64,000 nucleotides of DNA from contig JABCYZ010000005.1 in assembly GCA_013289955.1 (NCBI GenBank), positions 124,001-188,000 of the forward strand. The letters run 5' to 3'. Below are positions 25,738 through 35,161 of the stretch, piece by piece. The stretch is from Acidobacteriota bacterium (GTDB taxonomy: Bacteria > Acidobacteriota > Terriglobia > Acidiferrales > UBA7541). The notes beneath the pieces were generated by a model. The model was not told where the DNA came from. It worked only from the letters and a program-made list of their open reading frames with translations, and searched no databases. Numbering within the stretch: position 1 is the first letter of the stretch; each line of letters starts with the position of its first letter. A program made the translations under genes and the position numbers.

Positions 25738-26141
25738 TTTCTGAGCCTGATTTGCATGAGTTCCCGTGGACGCTTGTCTAAACCCAGCGTTGTGGAGGAA
25801 GTTGCTCGTCCATTGGCGAAGGGCCGAGAACTGCCCCGGAGGAGAAAGCTTTGGAACCGCGTCGAGCGAACGAGACATCAGACACCCCTGCGCACATTTC
25901 CGTGACGCCTTCGAGAACCATGGGCTGGGAAGTTCCTCGAACAAAGGCTGGTTACTTCTCCAAAGAAGCGGCGGCTCTACTCTAGCAAAAAAAGACGGGT
26001 TGTTCCAAGCAGCTCGGAAACGCTCTCGATCGCTTCGCTCTTTACTTCAAAGAAAATTATCTCTTCCTATCGGGCCGGCTTCGCAGCTTGACACAATTTC
26101 CCTCTCATTGTTAACTCCCCGCTGCGAGGAGGTCCTCTCTT
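25738..26141. other. Intergenic stretch between divergent hydrolase and S9 peptidase genes
   Basis: About 400 bp. The right end carries the peptidase promoter; the rest shows no protein with recognisable features. Open frames on both strands here are extensions of the hydrolase frame or its antisense. Confidence 0.4.
26088..26116 (+). promoter_or_regulatory. Sigma70-type promoter of the S9 peptidase
   Basis: TTGACA (26088-26093), a 17-bp spacer and TTAACT (26111-26116). GAGGAGG (26126-26132) and the ATG at 26142 follow, giving a short leader of about 20 nt. Confidence 0.65.
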
Positions 26142-28202
26142 ATGAAGCGCAAGCCTTACGTGCTCCGATTGGCTCTTGTTGCCGCTCTTTTCTCGGTGCA
26201 TCCAGCCGTGCTGCCGGCGCAAGAATCGTCACACAAGCTTACGGTGATGGATGAATTTCAAATCCAGCTGCCTACCGATCCCCAAATCTCGCCCGACGGC
26301 AAGAAAATTGTGTATGTGCGCCGCTTCGCCGATCCCATGACCGACCGCCGCTACTCCAATCTTTGGATCGTCAATGCCGACGGTACCGACCATCGTCCTC
26401 TCACCACCGGCAATCACAATGACGCCTCCCCGCGATGGTCTCCCGATAGCGCGCGCCTCGCCTATCTCTCGGACACCGATGGCAAGCAACAAATCTATGT
26501 GCGCTGGATGGATTCGGGACAAGTGGCCCGCATCACCAACTTCGATCAATCGCCCGACGCCATCGAATGGTCCCCCGACGGCAAAATGCTCTCCTTCTCC
26601 TCGCTCGTTCTCGGCAAAGGCCCGCACCTCGCCGATCTTCCCACCCCGCCTGCAGGGGCCAAGTGGGCCGAACCCGCCACGATGTACGATCGCCTCGTCT
26701 ACCGCTTCAACGGTGCCGGCTACCTGAAACCCGGCTTCATGCAGATTTTCGTCGTTTCCGCCGAAGGCGGTGCCCCGCGCCAAATCACCAACGGCAATTT
26801 CCCCAACGGAGGCAACGAATACGGGCCCAGCCGCGCCACGTGGACGCCCGATGGAAAATTTCTCCTCGTCTCCGCCAATCGCCACCCGGAATCCGATCAT
26901 GAGAGCTTCGACACGGAAATCTACGAATTCAGCGTCGCCGACGGCTCTCTGCGCGCACTCACCAATCGCAAAGGCCCCGACAACAATCCGGCCATTTCTC
27001 CCGACGGAAAATCGATCGCTTATACCGGCTTCGACGACCGCCTCCAGGGCCACCAAACCACCAAGCTCTATCTAATGAAGCGCGACGGCACTGGCTCCCA
27101 TTCCATCTCCGACAAACTCGACTTCGACATCCAGAATCCCGTCTGGGCCGCCGACAACAGCGGCGTCTATTTTCAATACAACGACCATGGCGATACAAAA
27201 ATCGGGTTCTTGTCACCCGATGGCGCTTCGAAGAAAATTGCCGATCACGTCTCCTCCGCAACCAGCGCCTACGGCGGCGGCTCTTTCTCCGTCGCTCACG
27301 CCGGCCCCATCGCCTTCACCTACGGCCGCAGCGACATCCCTGGCGACGTGGCCGTCACCAACATGGGCGCCATGAAAGTACTCACTTCCCTCAATCAGGA
27401 ATTACTCGAGGAAAAAAAACCTGGCCATGTCGAGGAAATCATCTACGATTCCTCAAAAGACCAGCGCAAGATTCAAGGCTGGATCGTGCAACCGCCTGAT
27501 TTCGATCCCTCGAAAAAATATCCTCTCATCCTTGAAATCCACGGCGGCCCTTTTGGCGATTACGGCGACCGTTTCGACTTCGAAAAACAGGTCTGGGCCT
27601 CCATGGGCTACGTCGTCCTCTACACCAACCCCCGCGGCAGCACCAGCTATGGCGAGGAATTCGCCAACCTCATTCACCACGCCTATCCTGGCGACGATTT
27701 CGCCGACCTCAATAGCGGCGTCGATGCCGTCATTGCCAAGGGCTACATCGACACAAACAATCTTTTCGTCACCGGCGGCAGCGGTGGCGGCGTCCTCACC
27801 GCCTGGACCATCGAGCACACCGAACGCTTTCGCGCCGCCGCCTGCCTCTATCCCGTCATCAACTGGTACAGCTTCGTCCTCACTTCCGACATCCCTTGGA
27901 CCGCAAAATACTGGTTCCCCGGCAATCCCTGGGACAACACCGACCAGTACATGCAGCGCTCACTCACGAGTCTGGTCGCCAAAATCAAAACGCCCACGCT
28001 GGTCATGACCGGCGAAGCCGATTTCCGCACCCCCATCTCCGAAGCCGAACAGTTCTATGCATCCCTGAAACTTCTCAACATCGACGCCCTCTTGGTCCGC
28101 GTCCCCGAAGAACCCCACGGCATCAGCCGCCGTCCCAGCCATCACATCGCCAAAATGCTGTACGTCGCCGGCTGGTTCCAACAACACAAATCCACCAACT
28201 AG
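26142..28202 (+). CDS. S9 family serine peptidase (acylaminoacyl-peptidase/DPP-like), exported
   Basis: A 686-residue peptidase. A signal peptide covers about 1-28 (MKRKPYVLRLALVAALFSVHPAVLPAQ). Residues about 40-400 form a beta-propeller with WD-like strands (SPDGKKIVYVRR, SPRWSPDSARLAYLSD), which gates access to the active site. The C-terminal alpha/beta hydrolase has the nucleophile Ser547 in VTGGSGGG, Asp627 in GEADFRTP and His659 in EEPHGISRR, a complete triad. These enzymes remove dipeptides or acylated residues from oligopeptides, here probably in the periplasm. GAGGAGG and a near-consensus promoter precede it. Monocistronic. Confidence 0.95.
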   Translation: MKRKPYVLRLALVAALFSVHPAVLPAQESSHKLTVMDEFQIQLPTDPQISPDGKKIVYVRRFADPMTDRRYSNLWIVNADGTDHRPLTTGNHNDASPRWSPDSARLAYLSDTDGKQQIYVRWMDSGQVARITNFDQSPDAIEWSPDGKMLSFSSLVLGKGPHLADLPTPPAGAKWAEPATMYDRLVYRFNGAGYLKPGFMQIFVVSAEGGAPRQITNGNFPNGGNEYGPSRATWTPDGKFLLVSANRHPESDHESFDTEIYEFSVADGSLRALTNRKGPDNNPAISPDGKSIAYTGFDDRLQGHQTTKLYLMKRDGTGSHSISDKLDFDIQNPVWAADNSGVYFQYNDHGDTKIGFLSPDGASKKIADHVSSATSAYGGGSFSVAHAGPIAFTYGRSDIPGDVAVTNMGAMKVLTSLNQELLEEKKPGHVEEIIYDSSKDQRKIQGWIVQPPDFDPSKKYPLILEIHGGPFGDYGDRFDFEKQVWASMGYVVLYTNPRGSTSYGEEFANLIHHAYPGDDFADLNSGVDAVIAKGYIDTNNLFVTGGSGGGVLTAWTIEHTERFRAAACLYPVINWYSFVLTSDIPWTAKYWFPGNPWDNTDQYMQRSLTSLVAKIKTPTLVMTGEADFRTPISEAEQFYASLKLLNIDALLVRVPEEPHGISRRPSHHIAKMLYVAGWFQQHKSTN

Positions 28203-28399
28203 CCGCTCCTCTCCATAATTCGGTGCGCACTCTGCAGGGGCCGGGCTTCTTTACCCTGAGGAACGAAGGGCCCGGGACCCTTCCTCGGCCCGCCGCGGCG
28301 GATCTCTCCCTATCATTTATCCTGGGTTTAGGTCGAGCCCTGTATAGATAACCCCGCCCAATCTCCATCGGGGGCGAAGCTTTTCAGGAGAGAAACATA

Positions 28400-29443
28400 A
28401 TGCGCAAGAATTTTGCTTTCCTCATCGCTGCCGGCTCCCTCGTGCTCGCGATGATCCTCTCGGGCGTTCTATTTTCCCGCGCCGCCGTTCCAGCTCCTGG
28501 CCCCTCCGGCTATCACGTAATCAAAACCGTTTCGATCCCGGGCGACGAAGGTTGGGACTATCTGAACGTCGACTCCGCTGCCCGCCGCGTCTACATTTCC
28601 CACGGTTCCCACGTCGTCGTCATGAACGCCGACACCTACGCCATCGAAGGCGACGTCCCCGACACACAAGGGGTCCACGGCATCGCGCTCGCGCCCGATC
28701 TCGGGCGCGGCTTCGTCAGCGCCGGACGCGCCAACACCGCCGTCATCTTCGATCTCAGTTCCCTCAAGACTCTCGCCACTGTGAAAACCGACGCGAACCC
28801 CGACGCCATCGTCTACGACCGGGTCACCAAGCGCGTCTTCACACTCAACGGCCGCGGCCAGAACACCACTGCCATCAGCGGCGCCGACGGCACGGTCGCC
28901 GGCGCTCTCGCTCTCGGCGGCAAACCCGAATTCGCCGTAGCCGACGGCCAAGGCAGCATCTACGTCAACATCGAAGACAAAAATGAGCTCGTCCAATTCG
29001 ACGCTCAAAAACTCACGGAAACCCACCGCTGGCCGCTAGCACCCTGCAAATCTCCCTCCGGCCTCTCGATGGATCTCAAGAATCGCCGCCTCTTCTCCGT
29101 CTGCGATGAGAAAGTCATGGCCGTAGTGAATGCAGACACTGGCGCCGTCGTCGCGACTCCCGCGATCTGCGACGGCCCCGACGCTTCCGCCTTCGATCCA
29201 TCGAGCGGCTACGCTTTTGCCTCCTGCGGTGACGGCCATCTAACCGTCGTCCACGAAGATTCCCCCGACAAATTCAGCGTCGTCGAAAATGTCCCTACCA
29301 AGCGCAGCGCCCGCACCATGGGCCTGGACCTGAAAACCCACAATATTTTTCTTCCATCCGCGGAATTTGATGCCCCGCCTGCCGGAGAGCGCCGCGGCAA
29401 AATGAAGCCGGGCTCCTTCGCCATCGTGGTCGTCGGCAAGTAA
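28400..29443 (+). CDS. YncE/YVTN-type beta-propeller protein, exported
   Basis: A 347-residue protein with an N-terminal hydrophobic export signal (FLIAAGSLVLAMILSGVLF). The rest is a seven-bladed propeller made of about 42-residue repeats: GWDYLNVDSAARRVYISHGSHVVVMNADTYAIEG, HGIALAPDLGRGFVSAGRANTAVIFDLSSL and so on. Such proteins bind DNA, partners or cofactors in the periplasm; no specific ligand can be read from the sequence. GGAGAG precedes the ATG. It ends in a bidirectional terminator shared with the convergent gene. Confidence 0.85.
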   Translation: MRKNFAFLIAAGSLVLAMILSGVLFSRAAVPAPGPSGYHVIKTVSIPGDEGWDYLNVDSAARRVYISHGSHVVVMNADTYAIEGDVPDTQGVHGIALAPDLGRGFVSAGRANTAVIFDLSSLKTLATVKTDANPDAIVYDRVTKRVFTLNGRGQNTTAISGADGTVAGALALGGKPEFAVADGQGSIYVNIEDKNELVQFDAQKLTETHRWPLAPCKSPSGLSMDLKNRRLFSVCDEKVMAVVNADTGAVVATPAICDGPDASAFDPSSGYAFASCGDGHLTVVHEDSPDKFSVVENVPTKRSARTMGLDLKTHNIFLPSAEFDAPPAGERRGKMKPGSFAIVVVGK

Positions 29444-29485
29444 TAACGCGTCCGTGCATCGGGCGGACGCTAGAGGCCCAGGTAC

Positions 29486-29533
29486 AAAGGAAAAGCGTCC
29501 CGGTGGATTTTTTCTCCGGGACGCTTTTCCTTT
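29486..29533. terminator. Bidirectional intrinsic terminator
   Basis: Two perfectly complementary 18-bp arms (29486-29503 and 29516-29533) surround a 12-nt loop. The stem begins and ends with A/T-rich runs so that T-rich sequence leaves on both strands; on the plus strand CTTTTCCTTTTCTTG follows. It separates the converging propeller and membrane protein genes. Confidence 0.85.
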
Positions 29534-29552
29534 TCTTGTATTTTGAAGCGGG

Positions 29553-30161
29553 TTAGTTCGAGGGCACCAGTCTAACGTTGTGCACTCCCGAGAATACTGA
29601 CATTCCGGTTCCCGCCGACTGCGGCAGCCACCACATCTTGCGCAGCATGGGGTAGCGGCTCGTCATCATCCGCCGCCCGATGAAATCCATCACCAACGGG
29701 CTGACCTGCGTCGCCGCATACATCGCCCCGGAGTGCGAAAACGGCCGCAGGAAGGGGTTCGCTTCCGTCCCGTATCCGCCGGAAATCGCCCGTCGCGTCG
29801 ACCAGGCATCAAACGCCGCCGCTCCCGAGGAAACCGCGATCAGCGCATACCAGGTCTTCTTTTCTCGCTCCGAAACGTCTTCGGGATTAAAAGCCCGCTT
29901 ACCTGGCCTGACGGCCAGGGGCGCGCTCCCGGGCGCGACAGGTTCCGCTGTCAGGGCAGGCGTTACACCCGCGGCGTTCGAACCTGCGGCTATTTCCGCG
30001 TCCGTCTTGATCTTTGGGTCTGGCACCGAAGGCAGGGCGCTTGAGAGGGAAGAATCCTTTGCGGCATCCATGGAAACGCCTGCGGGGCGCTCCACTACAG
30101 CCTTTACTGCATCCCCGCTCTGCGGAAAGGGGTAAAGCAAGAGTATCGTCGCGAGCAGCAT
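29553..30161 (-). CDS. Membrane protein of unknown function (DUF5658-like pattern)
   Basis: A 202-residue protein with an N-terminal signal or anchor (MLLATILLLYPFPQSG), a low-complexity Ala/Pro/Ser region to about residue 90, then hydrophobic segments. The stretch AFDAWSTRRAISGGYGTEANPFLRPFSHS fits the D...ST...G..E.NP pattern I associate with DUF5658-type small membrane proteins. GAGGTG precedes the ATG at 30161. It may sit in the inner membrane. Function unknown. Confidence 0.7.
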   Translation of the reverse strand: MLLATILLLYPFPQSGDAVKAVVERPAGVSMDAAKDSSLSSALPSVPDPKIKTDAEIAAGSNAAGVTPALTAEPVAPGSAPLAVRPGKRAFNPEDVSEREKKTWYALIAVSSGAAAFDAWSTRRAISGGYGTEANPFLRPFSHSGAMYAATQVSPLVMDFIGRRMMTSRYPMLRKMWWLPQSAGTGMSVFSGVHNVRLVPSN

Positions 30162-30553
30162 TTATCACCTCAGTCGTTGAAAGCTAATGCACTTCGGTCC
30201 CCACTCTCAACTACGGAGAATATACTGGCCGAAAGGGCAGTCTGCACTGGCCCATCGGTCACATTCTTATTGGTACCCTCCTCTGGCACCTCGGTTTGCC
30301 GTTTTCAGAACTCCGGTACTAGGCCCCGACATGAACAGTTTTTCACATTTCCGGCACACCATTGCCGCTTGGGAGCCGGAGAGCCCTCTGCCGCTATTCC
30401 TCCTCACCCCGCTTCCTTCTAAACCGGGTTTGCTGGCACTTCTCCCGACTCTTGCTCTTGTCTCTCAGCCAAAGGCCGCTTCCCGCCATCAATCTACCGA
30501 CACTCTGCTATAATTCCCCGGATCGACCGCGGCTACGCCGAGGTCCAGCCAAA
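30162..30553. other. Intergenic stretch with the promoter of the deoxynucleoside kinase
   Basis: About 390 bp between divergent genes. The only clear element is the extended -10 near 30510. An in-frame extension of the kinase upstream of its ATG has no conserved character. A TGGCAC...TTTGC stretch at 30284-30299 resembles sigma54 sites but has the wrong spacing. Confidence 0.4.
30506..30514 (+). promoter_or_regulatory. Extended -10 promoter element of the deoxynucleoside kinase
   Basis: TGCTATAAT: a perfect -10 hexamer (30509-30514) with the TG of an extended -10 element. There is no good -35 box. It lies 40 bp before the ATG at 30554. Confidence 0.5.
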
Positions 30554-31246
30554 ATGGCGGCCAACGAATCCACCGCAGCCAAACGCGCTCCGAAACCCGA
30601 GCGCGGCCCGCAATCCCCCCGTTTCATCGCGATCGAAGGCCCGCTCCGCGTCGGCAAAACCACGCTCGCCAGAATCCTGGCCGAACGTCTCCACGCCCGC
30701 CGCATCTATGATTCCGAGGACAACCCCTTCCTCGCCGACTTCTACAAGGAAAAAGCCGGCGCCGCCTTTCGCGCCCAAATGTATTTCCTCATCGAACGCC
30801 AGAAACGCATTCGGGAAGCTCTCGCCGTCGAGGCTCCCGGCCCGATCCTCTCCGATTTCCTCCTCGAAAAGGACCGCATTTTCGCCAACCTGAATCTCGA
30901 CGACGAAGAACTGAAACTCTACGACCGCTACTACGATTCTCTGACGACAGGCATTCCCGCTCCCGACCTGGTCGTCTACCTGCAAGCCAAACCCGAAGTG
31001 CTGCGCGCCCGCATTGCCAAAAAAGCCTCTCGAGACGAATCCCAAATCTCTCCCGCCTACATCGAGGAAGTCGCCCACGCCTACGAACACTTCTTCTTCC
31101 GCTACGCCGCCTCCGACCTCCTGGTCATCAACACCTCGGACATCGATTTCGTCGAGCGTAACGAAGACCTCCAGCAACTTCTCCGCCGCCTCCAGGACCC
31201 CGTCAAAGGCACGCAATACTTCCTGCCCCTGGGCGCCTCCGAGTAG
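30554..31246 (+). CDS. Deoxynucleoside kinase (dAK/dGK family)
   Basis: A 230-residue kinase of the deoxyadenosine/deoxyguanosine/thymidine kinase superfamily that salvages deoxynucleosides by phosphorylation at the 5' position. P-loop: EGPLRVGKTT (28-37). The DRS/ERS-like switch appears as LLEKDRIFANLNL, and the lid is RIAKKASRDESQ. Residues about 120-135 (DDEELKLYDRYYDSL) and PDLVVYLQAKPEVL are typical. ATG at 30554 chosen because the conserved fold starts about 25 residues later; a longer frame upstream is not conserved. No operon partner. Confidence 0.88.
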   Translation: MAANESTAAKRAPKPERGPQSPRFIAIEGPLRVGKTTLARILAERLHARRIYDSEDNPFLADFYKEKAGAAFRAQMYFLIERQKRIREALAVEAPGPILSDFLLEKDRIFANLNLDDEELKLYDRYYDSLTTGIPAPDLVVYLQAKPEVLRARIAKKASRDESQISPAYIEEVAHAYEHFFFRYAASDLLVINTSDIDFVERNEDLQQLLRRLQDPVKGTQYFLPLGASE

Positions 31247-31676
31247 TTCTTTTCCGCCGCACTGGCACGCTTACCCGAGCAGGCCAACGCGTTTCGCTCG
31301 CTCGCTGCCCGAAAAACATCGGCACCGGGTGAGGCCTCTCTCTGCCATCGCTCGCGCTTTTTTTGGCCGATTCGAATCTCTCTTTCGATCACTTGACGCA
31401 ACTCGCACCTGCCCTCTTCGAGCTATTTCAGGCACAAACCCAATGTGTACCCAAGCGGTACAGTACGAAAACGGGCACTTTTTCAGCACTTTTTTTCTTG
31501 GCCTGTTCAATATTGCACAGACGCTGCGACCGACTAATTGGTATCAACATTGAACGGCTGGTGTCCTCCCTCCCGCTTTAAACAGCCACTGAAATCTTAG
31601 GTTTCGTTTTTGTATCCGTCTGAGGCTGCTGCTACCGCTGTCGGGTGCCTCGTAACTGCGTAAAGAGGAGAAGCTA
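31247..31676 (+). other. Intergenic stretch upstream of the Ig-repeat lipoprotein
   Basis: About 430 bp without a supported gene. It includes a GTACAGTAC inverted repeat (about 31459-31467), two T-runs, and a GGGCAC...CAGCA pair with sigma54-like GG/GC spacing (about 31474-31489) but poor flanks. The final 20 bp hold the GAGGAG ribosome site. A long 5' leader is possible. Confidence 0.4.
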
Positions 31677-34600
31677 ATGCGCAAATTCGCATTTAAGAAT
31701 CTTTCGTCGGTGGCATTCGTAGTATTCGCTCTTGTGGCTGGTTGCGGCCGCGAACAAGCTACCAGTCCCATATCGCCGACGGTGATCGCCACGTCTCCGG
31801 CGAATGGCGCCACGAGCGTGCTTCTCAATACGACCGTGACCGCAACGTTCAGTTCCCAGATGGCCCCGGCCACCATCAACACAACGACCTTTACGTTGAT
31901 GGGCCCCGGCACGACGGCTGTGGCCGGAGCAGTGACGTACTCGGGCTCGACGGCCACCTTCACGCCGACGGTTCCGCTCGCCGCTCTTACTCTCTACACC
32001 GCAACCATCACGACCGGAGCCACCGACCCGGGCGGTAATGCCCTCCAAGCAAATTTCGTGTGGACCTTTACAACCGGCGCACCGACCGTCATTTCGACTG
32101 TCCCGGCGGCGGGCGCCACGGCTGTTCTCGTGAACACCCTGGTTTCAGCCACGTTCAGCGAGCCCATGAACCCGACAACTCTTAACGCGGCTACCTTCAC
32201 TCTCGTCGGACCGGGCGGTCCAGTCGCGGGTATAGTCACCCGCGGCGCGGGCACTCCTCGCCTGGCCAAAGGAGCACGCCGCACCGCGGTCATCGCTCCC
32301 AAGCCGGCTGTAGTTACCTTTGCGGGTTCCACCGCGACATTCACACCGGACGTTGATCTCGCCGCGAATACTACCTATACCGCCACGATTACGACGGGCG
32401 CGCAGGATCCTGCGGGAGTAGGGCTGGCTGCCAATTATGTGTGGACATTTACCACCGCTCCGCCGCCTGCCGTTGTCTCCACCATCCCGGCAAATCTGGC
32501 GACCGCCGTTCCTGTCAACACCGCCATTTCCGCTACGTTCAGCGAAGCCATGGATCCCACCACCATCACCGGAGCTACCTTCACCGTTAAGGGTCCCGGC
32601 GTTACCCCGGTGGCAGGCGTAGTCAGTTATTCGGGTACCACGGCGACCTTTACCCCGACGCTGGTTCTCGCCAACAGCACGCTATTTACTGCCACGATCA
32701 CCACCGGAGCCAAAGATCCCACCGGCGCTCCGCTGGCCGCGAATTTCGTTTGGACCTTTACTACAGCCCCGCCGCCGACGGTTGTTTCTACTGTTCCGGT
32801 GAATGGCGCCACCGCCGTGGCTGTCAACACGCCCATTTCCGCGACCTTCAGCGTGCCCATGAACCCCACAACCATCTCGGGGACCACTTTTAAAGTGACC
32901 GGGCCAGGAGCTACGGTCGTGGCCGGTGCCGTCACCTACGCAGGCAACACCGCAACATTTACTCCGACAGTCATTCTTGCCAACAGCACCTTGTTCACGG
33001 CAACGATCACTACCGGAGCGCAAGACACTACCGGCGCTCCGCTGGCGGCAAATTTTGTGTGGACGTTTACGACCGCTCCGCCTCCGGCCGTCGTTCCTCC
33101 CACCGTTCCGCCAAGCAACGCCGTTGCTGTCGCGGAAGGTGTCGTTCTCTCGGCAACGTTCAGCGTGCCGATGGAAGCCAGTACAATCAACACCACTACC
33201 TTTACGCTGGCGGGTCCAGGCGTCACTCCTGTCACAGGCGCGGTCAACTACGCCGGGACCACGGCAACGTTCACTCCGGCCGCGCACCTTGCGCCGTCTA
33301 CCCTGTACACGGCCACGATTACCACTGGCGCGACGGACACCACTGGCGCACCGCTAGCCGCCAACTACGTCTGGACGTTCACTACCGCGCCTCCGCCGGC
33401 CGTCACCTCGACCGTACCAGCGAGTGGGGCCACCAACGTTCCGCTCAACCAGAAAGTTGCCGCGACCTTCAATACGCCGATGACGGCTTCGACCATCACG
33501 GCGGCGGGAACCTTCACCTTGGCCACCACCACCGGCGCAACGGCTGTGCCAGGTACGGTCACCTACGACACCTCGAGCAATACCGCCATCTTTACTCCAA
33601 CCGCGGCACTCACCGCCAGCACCCAGTACACGGCTACGGTCACCACGGCTGCCCAAAGCGCTCAAGGCAACGCGATGCTTGCCAACTACGTTTGGAGTTT
33701 CACAACGGGCACTGCGGCGAATGCAATCGCGCCGACCGTCACTTCGACCAACCCTGCCACTGCGGCGGTGAATGTCCCGCTCAATCAGAAAGTGGCCGCG
33801 ACCTTTAGCACGTCCATGGATCCGTCCACGATTTCCGCCGCTGGCACATTCACTCTGGCGGCCACCGTCGGAGGAGCCGCCGTTCCCGGGACTGTCTCCT
33901 ACGCCGGCAATACCGCGCTCTTTACCCCAACGGCCAATCTGGCAGCCAGCACGCAGTACACAGCCACAATCACGACTGCCGCCAAGGATCTTACCGGCGT
34001 CGCCATGGCCGCCAACTACGTCTGGAGCTTTACAACCGGCGTCGCCACCAACCTCGTTGGCCCGACCATCACCGTCACCAACCCGGCGAGCGCGGCCGTA
34101 AACGTTTTCATCGACACGACCGTCAACGCCACGTTCAGCGCCGCGATGGATCCTACGACGATCAACAACGGATCCTTTACTCTTGCCGTTGCGGGAGTAG
34201 GCGGAGCGCCGGTCAGCGGCACCGTTACTTACGATTCTGCGAGCCGGATCGCTACTTTCATGCCTTCGGCCAATCTCACCGCCAACACGCAATATACGGC
34301 CACGATTTCCAACACGGTCAAAGACCTGTCCGGCAACGCTTTGGCCAGCGGGCCGGCCTCCACCCCGCCAGATCCGTGGAGCTTCACGACCGGAACGGCA
34401 ACCGGCGCCGCGGGTCCTGCGATGATCAACCTCGGCTCCGCGGGCAGCTTTGCCGTGATGGCCACCGCCTCGATCAGCAGCACGGGCCCAGTCGTCATCA
34501 ACGGCAACGTCGGATTGGCTCCGGGCACTTCGCAAGGCATTCCGCCGGCGCAGGTGAATGGCACCATTCACGTCAACGATCCTATCGTCACGCAAGCTCA

Positions 34601-35057
34601 AGCCGATCTTCTGGCTGCTTTCAATGACGCCACCAGCCGCTCCACCAACGCGCAAACCCTGCCGGGAAACATGGGCGGGCTGACGTTCACTCCCGGACTC
34701 TATGTGAATTCAACCTCGGTTTTGATCTCCGGAGCGGGTCCAGGCAACAACGTAACTCTCGACGCCCAGGGCGATCCCAATGCCGTCTTCATCTTCAAGA
34801 TGGGTTCTACGCTCACCACTGGAGTTGGTTCACAGGTAATCCTCGCTGGCGGTGCCAAGGCTAGTCACGTCTTCTGGCAAGTGGACACCTCCGCGACCAT
34901 CGACGTCGGTTCCATCTTCCAAGGAAATGTGCTCGCCGCTACCAGCATCACCATCAACACCGGAGCGGCAGTCACGGGAAGCATGTTCAGCGGTGCTGCC
35001 GGGGGAGCAGGCTCGGCCACGATCAACGCCAGCACCGTCACTGTACCTGCGCCGTAA
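31677..35057 (+). CDS. Lipoprotein with eight Ig-like repeats and a C-terminal DUF3494 (ice-binding-like) domain
   Basis: A 1126-residue envelope protein. The first 23 residues end in LVAGC, a lipobox; Cys23 would be lipidated after export. Eight repeats of about 100-110 residues (Big_5/SbsA-type Ig folds) follow, each starting like PTVIATSPANGATSV and ending ANFVWTFTT. Residues about 916-1126 form a DUF3494 domain: LGSAGSFAVMATASISSTGPVVINGNVGLAPGTS, ending in Ala/Gly-rich beta-helix strands. DUF3494 is the fold of bacterial ice-binding proteins but is also found in adhesins. Its role may be ice or surface binding, with the Ig chain as an extender. GAGGAG precedes the ATG. It is followed 105 bp later by the OmpA gene on the same strand, and both probably share a transcript. 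Confidence 0.88.
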   Translation: MRKFAFKNLSSVAFVVFALVAGCGREQATSPISPTVIATSPANGATSVLLNTTVTATFSSQMAPATINTTTFTLMGPGTTAVAGAVTYSGSTATFTPTVPLAALTLYTATITTGATDPGGNALQANFVWTFTTGAPTVISTVPAAGATAVLVNTLVSATFSEPMNPTTLNAATFTLVGPGGPVAGIVTRGAGTPRLAKGARRTAVIAPKPAVVTFAGSTATFTPDVDLAANTTYTATITTGAQDPAGVGLAANYVWTFTTAPPPAVVSTIPANLATAVPVNTAISATFSEAMDPTTITGATFTVKGPGVTPVAGVVSYSGTTATFTPTLVLANSTLFTATITTGAKDPTGAPLAANFVWTFTTAPPPTVVSTVPVNGATAVAVNTPISATFSVPMNPTTISGTTFKVTGPGATVVAGAVTYAGNTATFTPTVILANSTLFTATITTGAQDTTGAPLAANFVWTFTTAPPPAVVPPTVPPSNAVAVAEGVVLSATFSVPMEASTINTTTFTLAGPGVTPVTGAVNYAGTTATFTPAAHLAPSTLYTATITTGATDTTGAPLAANYVWTFTTAPPPAVTSTVPASGATNVPLNQKVAATFNTPMTASTITAAGTFTLATTTGATAVPGTVTYDTSSNTAIFTPTAALTASTQYTATVTTAAQSAQGNAMLANYVWSFTTGTAANAIAPTVTSTNPATAAVNVPLNQKVAATFSTSMDPSTISAAGTFTLAATVGGAAVPGTVSYAGNTALFTPTANLAASTQYTATITTAAKDLTGVAMAANYVWSFTTGVATNLVGPTITVTNPASAAVNVFIDTTVNATFSAAMDPTTINNGSFTLAVAGVGGAPVSGTVTYDSASRIATFMPSANLTANTQYTATISNTVKDLSGNALASGPASTPPDPWSFTTGTATGAAGPAMINLGSAGSFAVMATASISSTGPVVINGNVGLAPGTSQGIPPAQVNGTIHVNDPIVTQAQADLLAAFNDATSRSTNAQTLPGNMGGLTFTPGLYVNSTSVLISGAGPGNNVTLDAQGDPNAVFIFKMGSTLTTGVGSQVILAGGAKASHVFWQVDTSATIDVGSIFQGNVLAATSITINTGAAVTGSMFSGAAGGAGSATINASTVTVPAP
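31776..34398 (+). repeat. Eight tandem Ig-domain-encoding repeats (about 300-340 bp each)
   Basis: Eight diverged copies encode the Ig-like modules of the lipoprotein. Modules 3-6 are closest to each other (ACAGCCCCGCCGCC-type junctions), suggesting recent duplication; modules 1, 2 and 8 are more diverged. Module 2 carries a basic insertion of about 15 residues (GAGTPRLAKGARRTAV). Confidence 0.75.
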
Positions 35058-35106
35058 GGCAGGCCTCATACGCACCGCACGCGCGATGAGAAAGATATAC
35101 GGCCGC

Positions 35107-35130
35107 GAAGCCGGGCTATCAGCCCGCTTC
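35107..35130. other. Hairpin between the lipoprotein and OmpA genes
   Basis: GAAGC(C)GGGCT...AGCCCGCTTC can fold into a ten-pair stem with one bulge and an ATC loop. There is no T-run on either strand. It may act in mRNA processing or attenuation between the two genes rather than as a terminator. Confidence 0.35.
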
Positions 35131-35161
35131 GCAGCCGGTAGACACGATTCTGGAGGCGACA

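Noticed and set aside
30284..30299. Sigma54-like TGGCAC...TTTGCC
   Set aside because: The distance between GG and GC is one base too long; sigma54 promoters do not tolerate this.
33354..34655. Minus-strand frame of 433 codons opposite the Ig repeats
   Set aside because: Its apparent repetitive Gly/Arg sequence mirrors the DNA repeats of the real gene.
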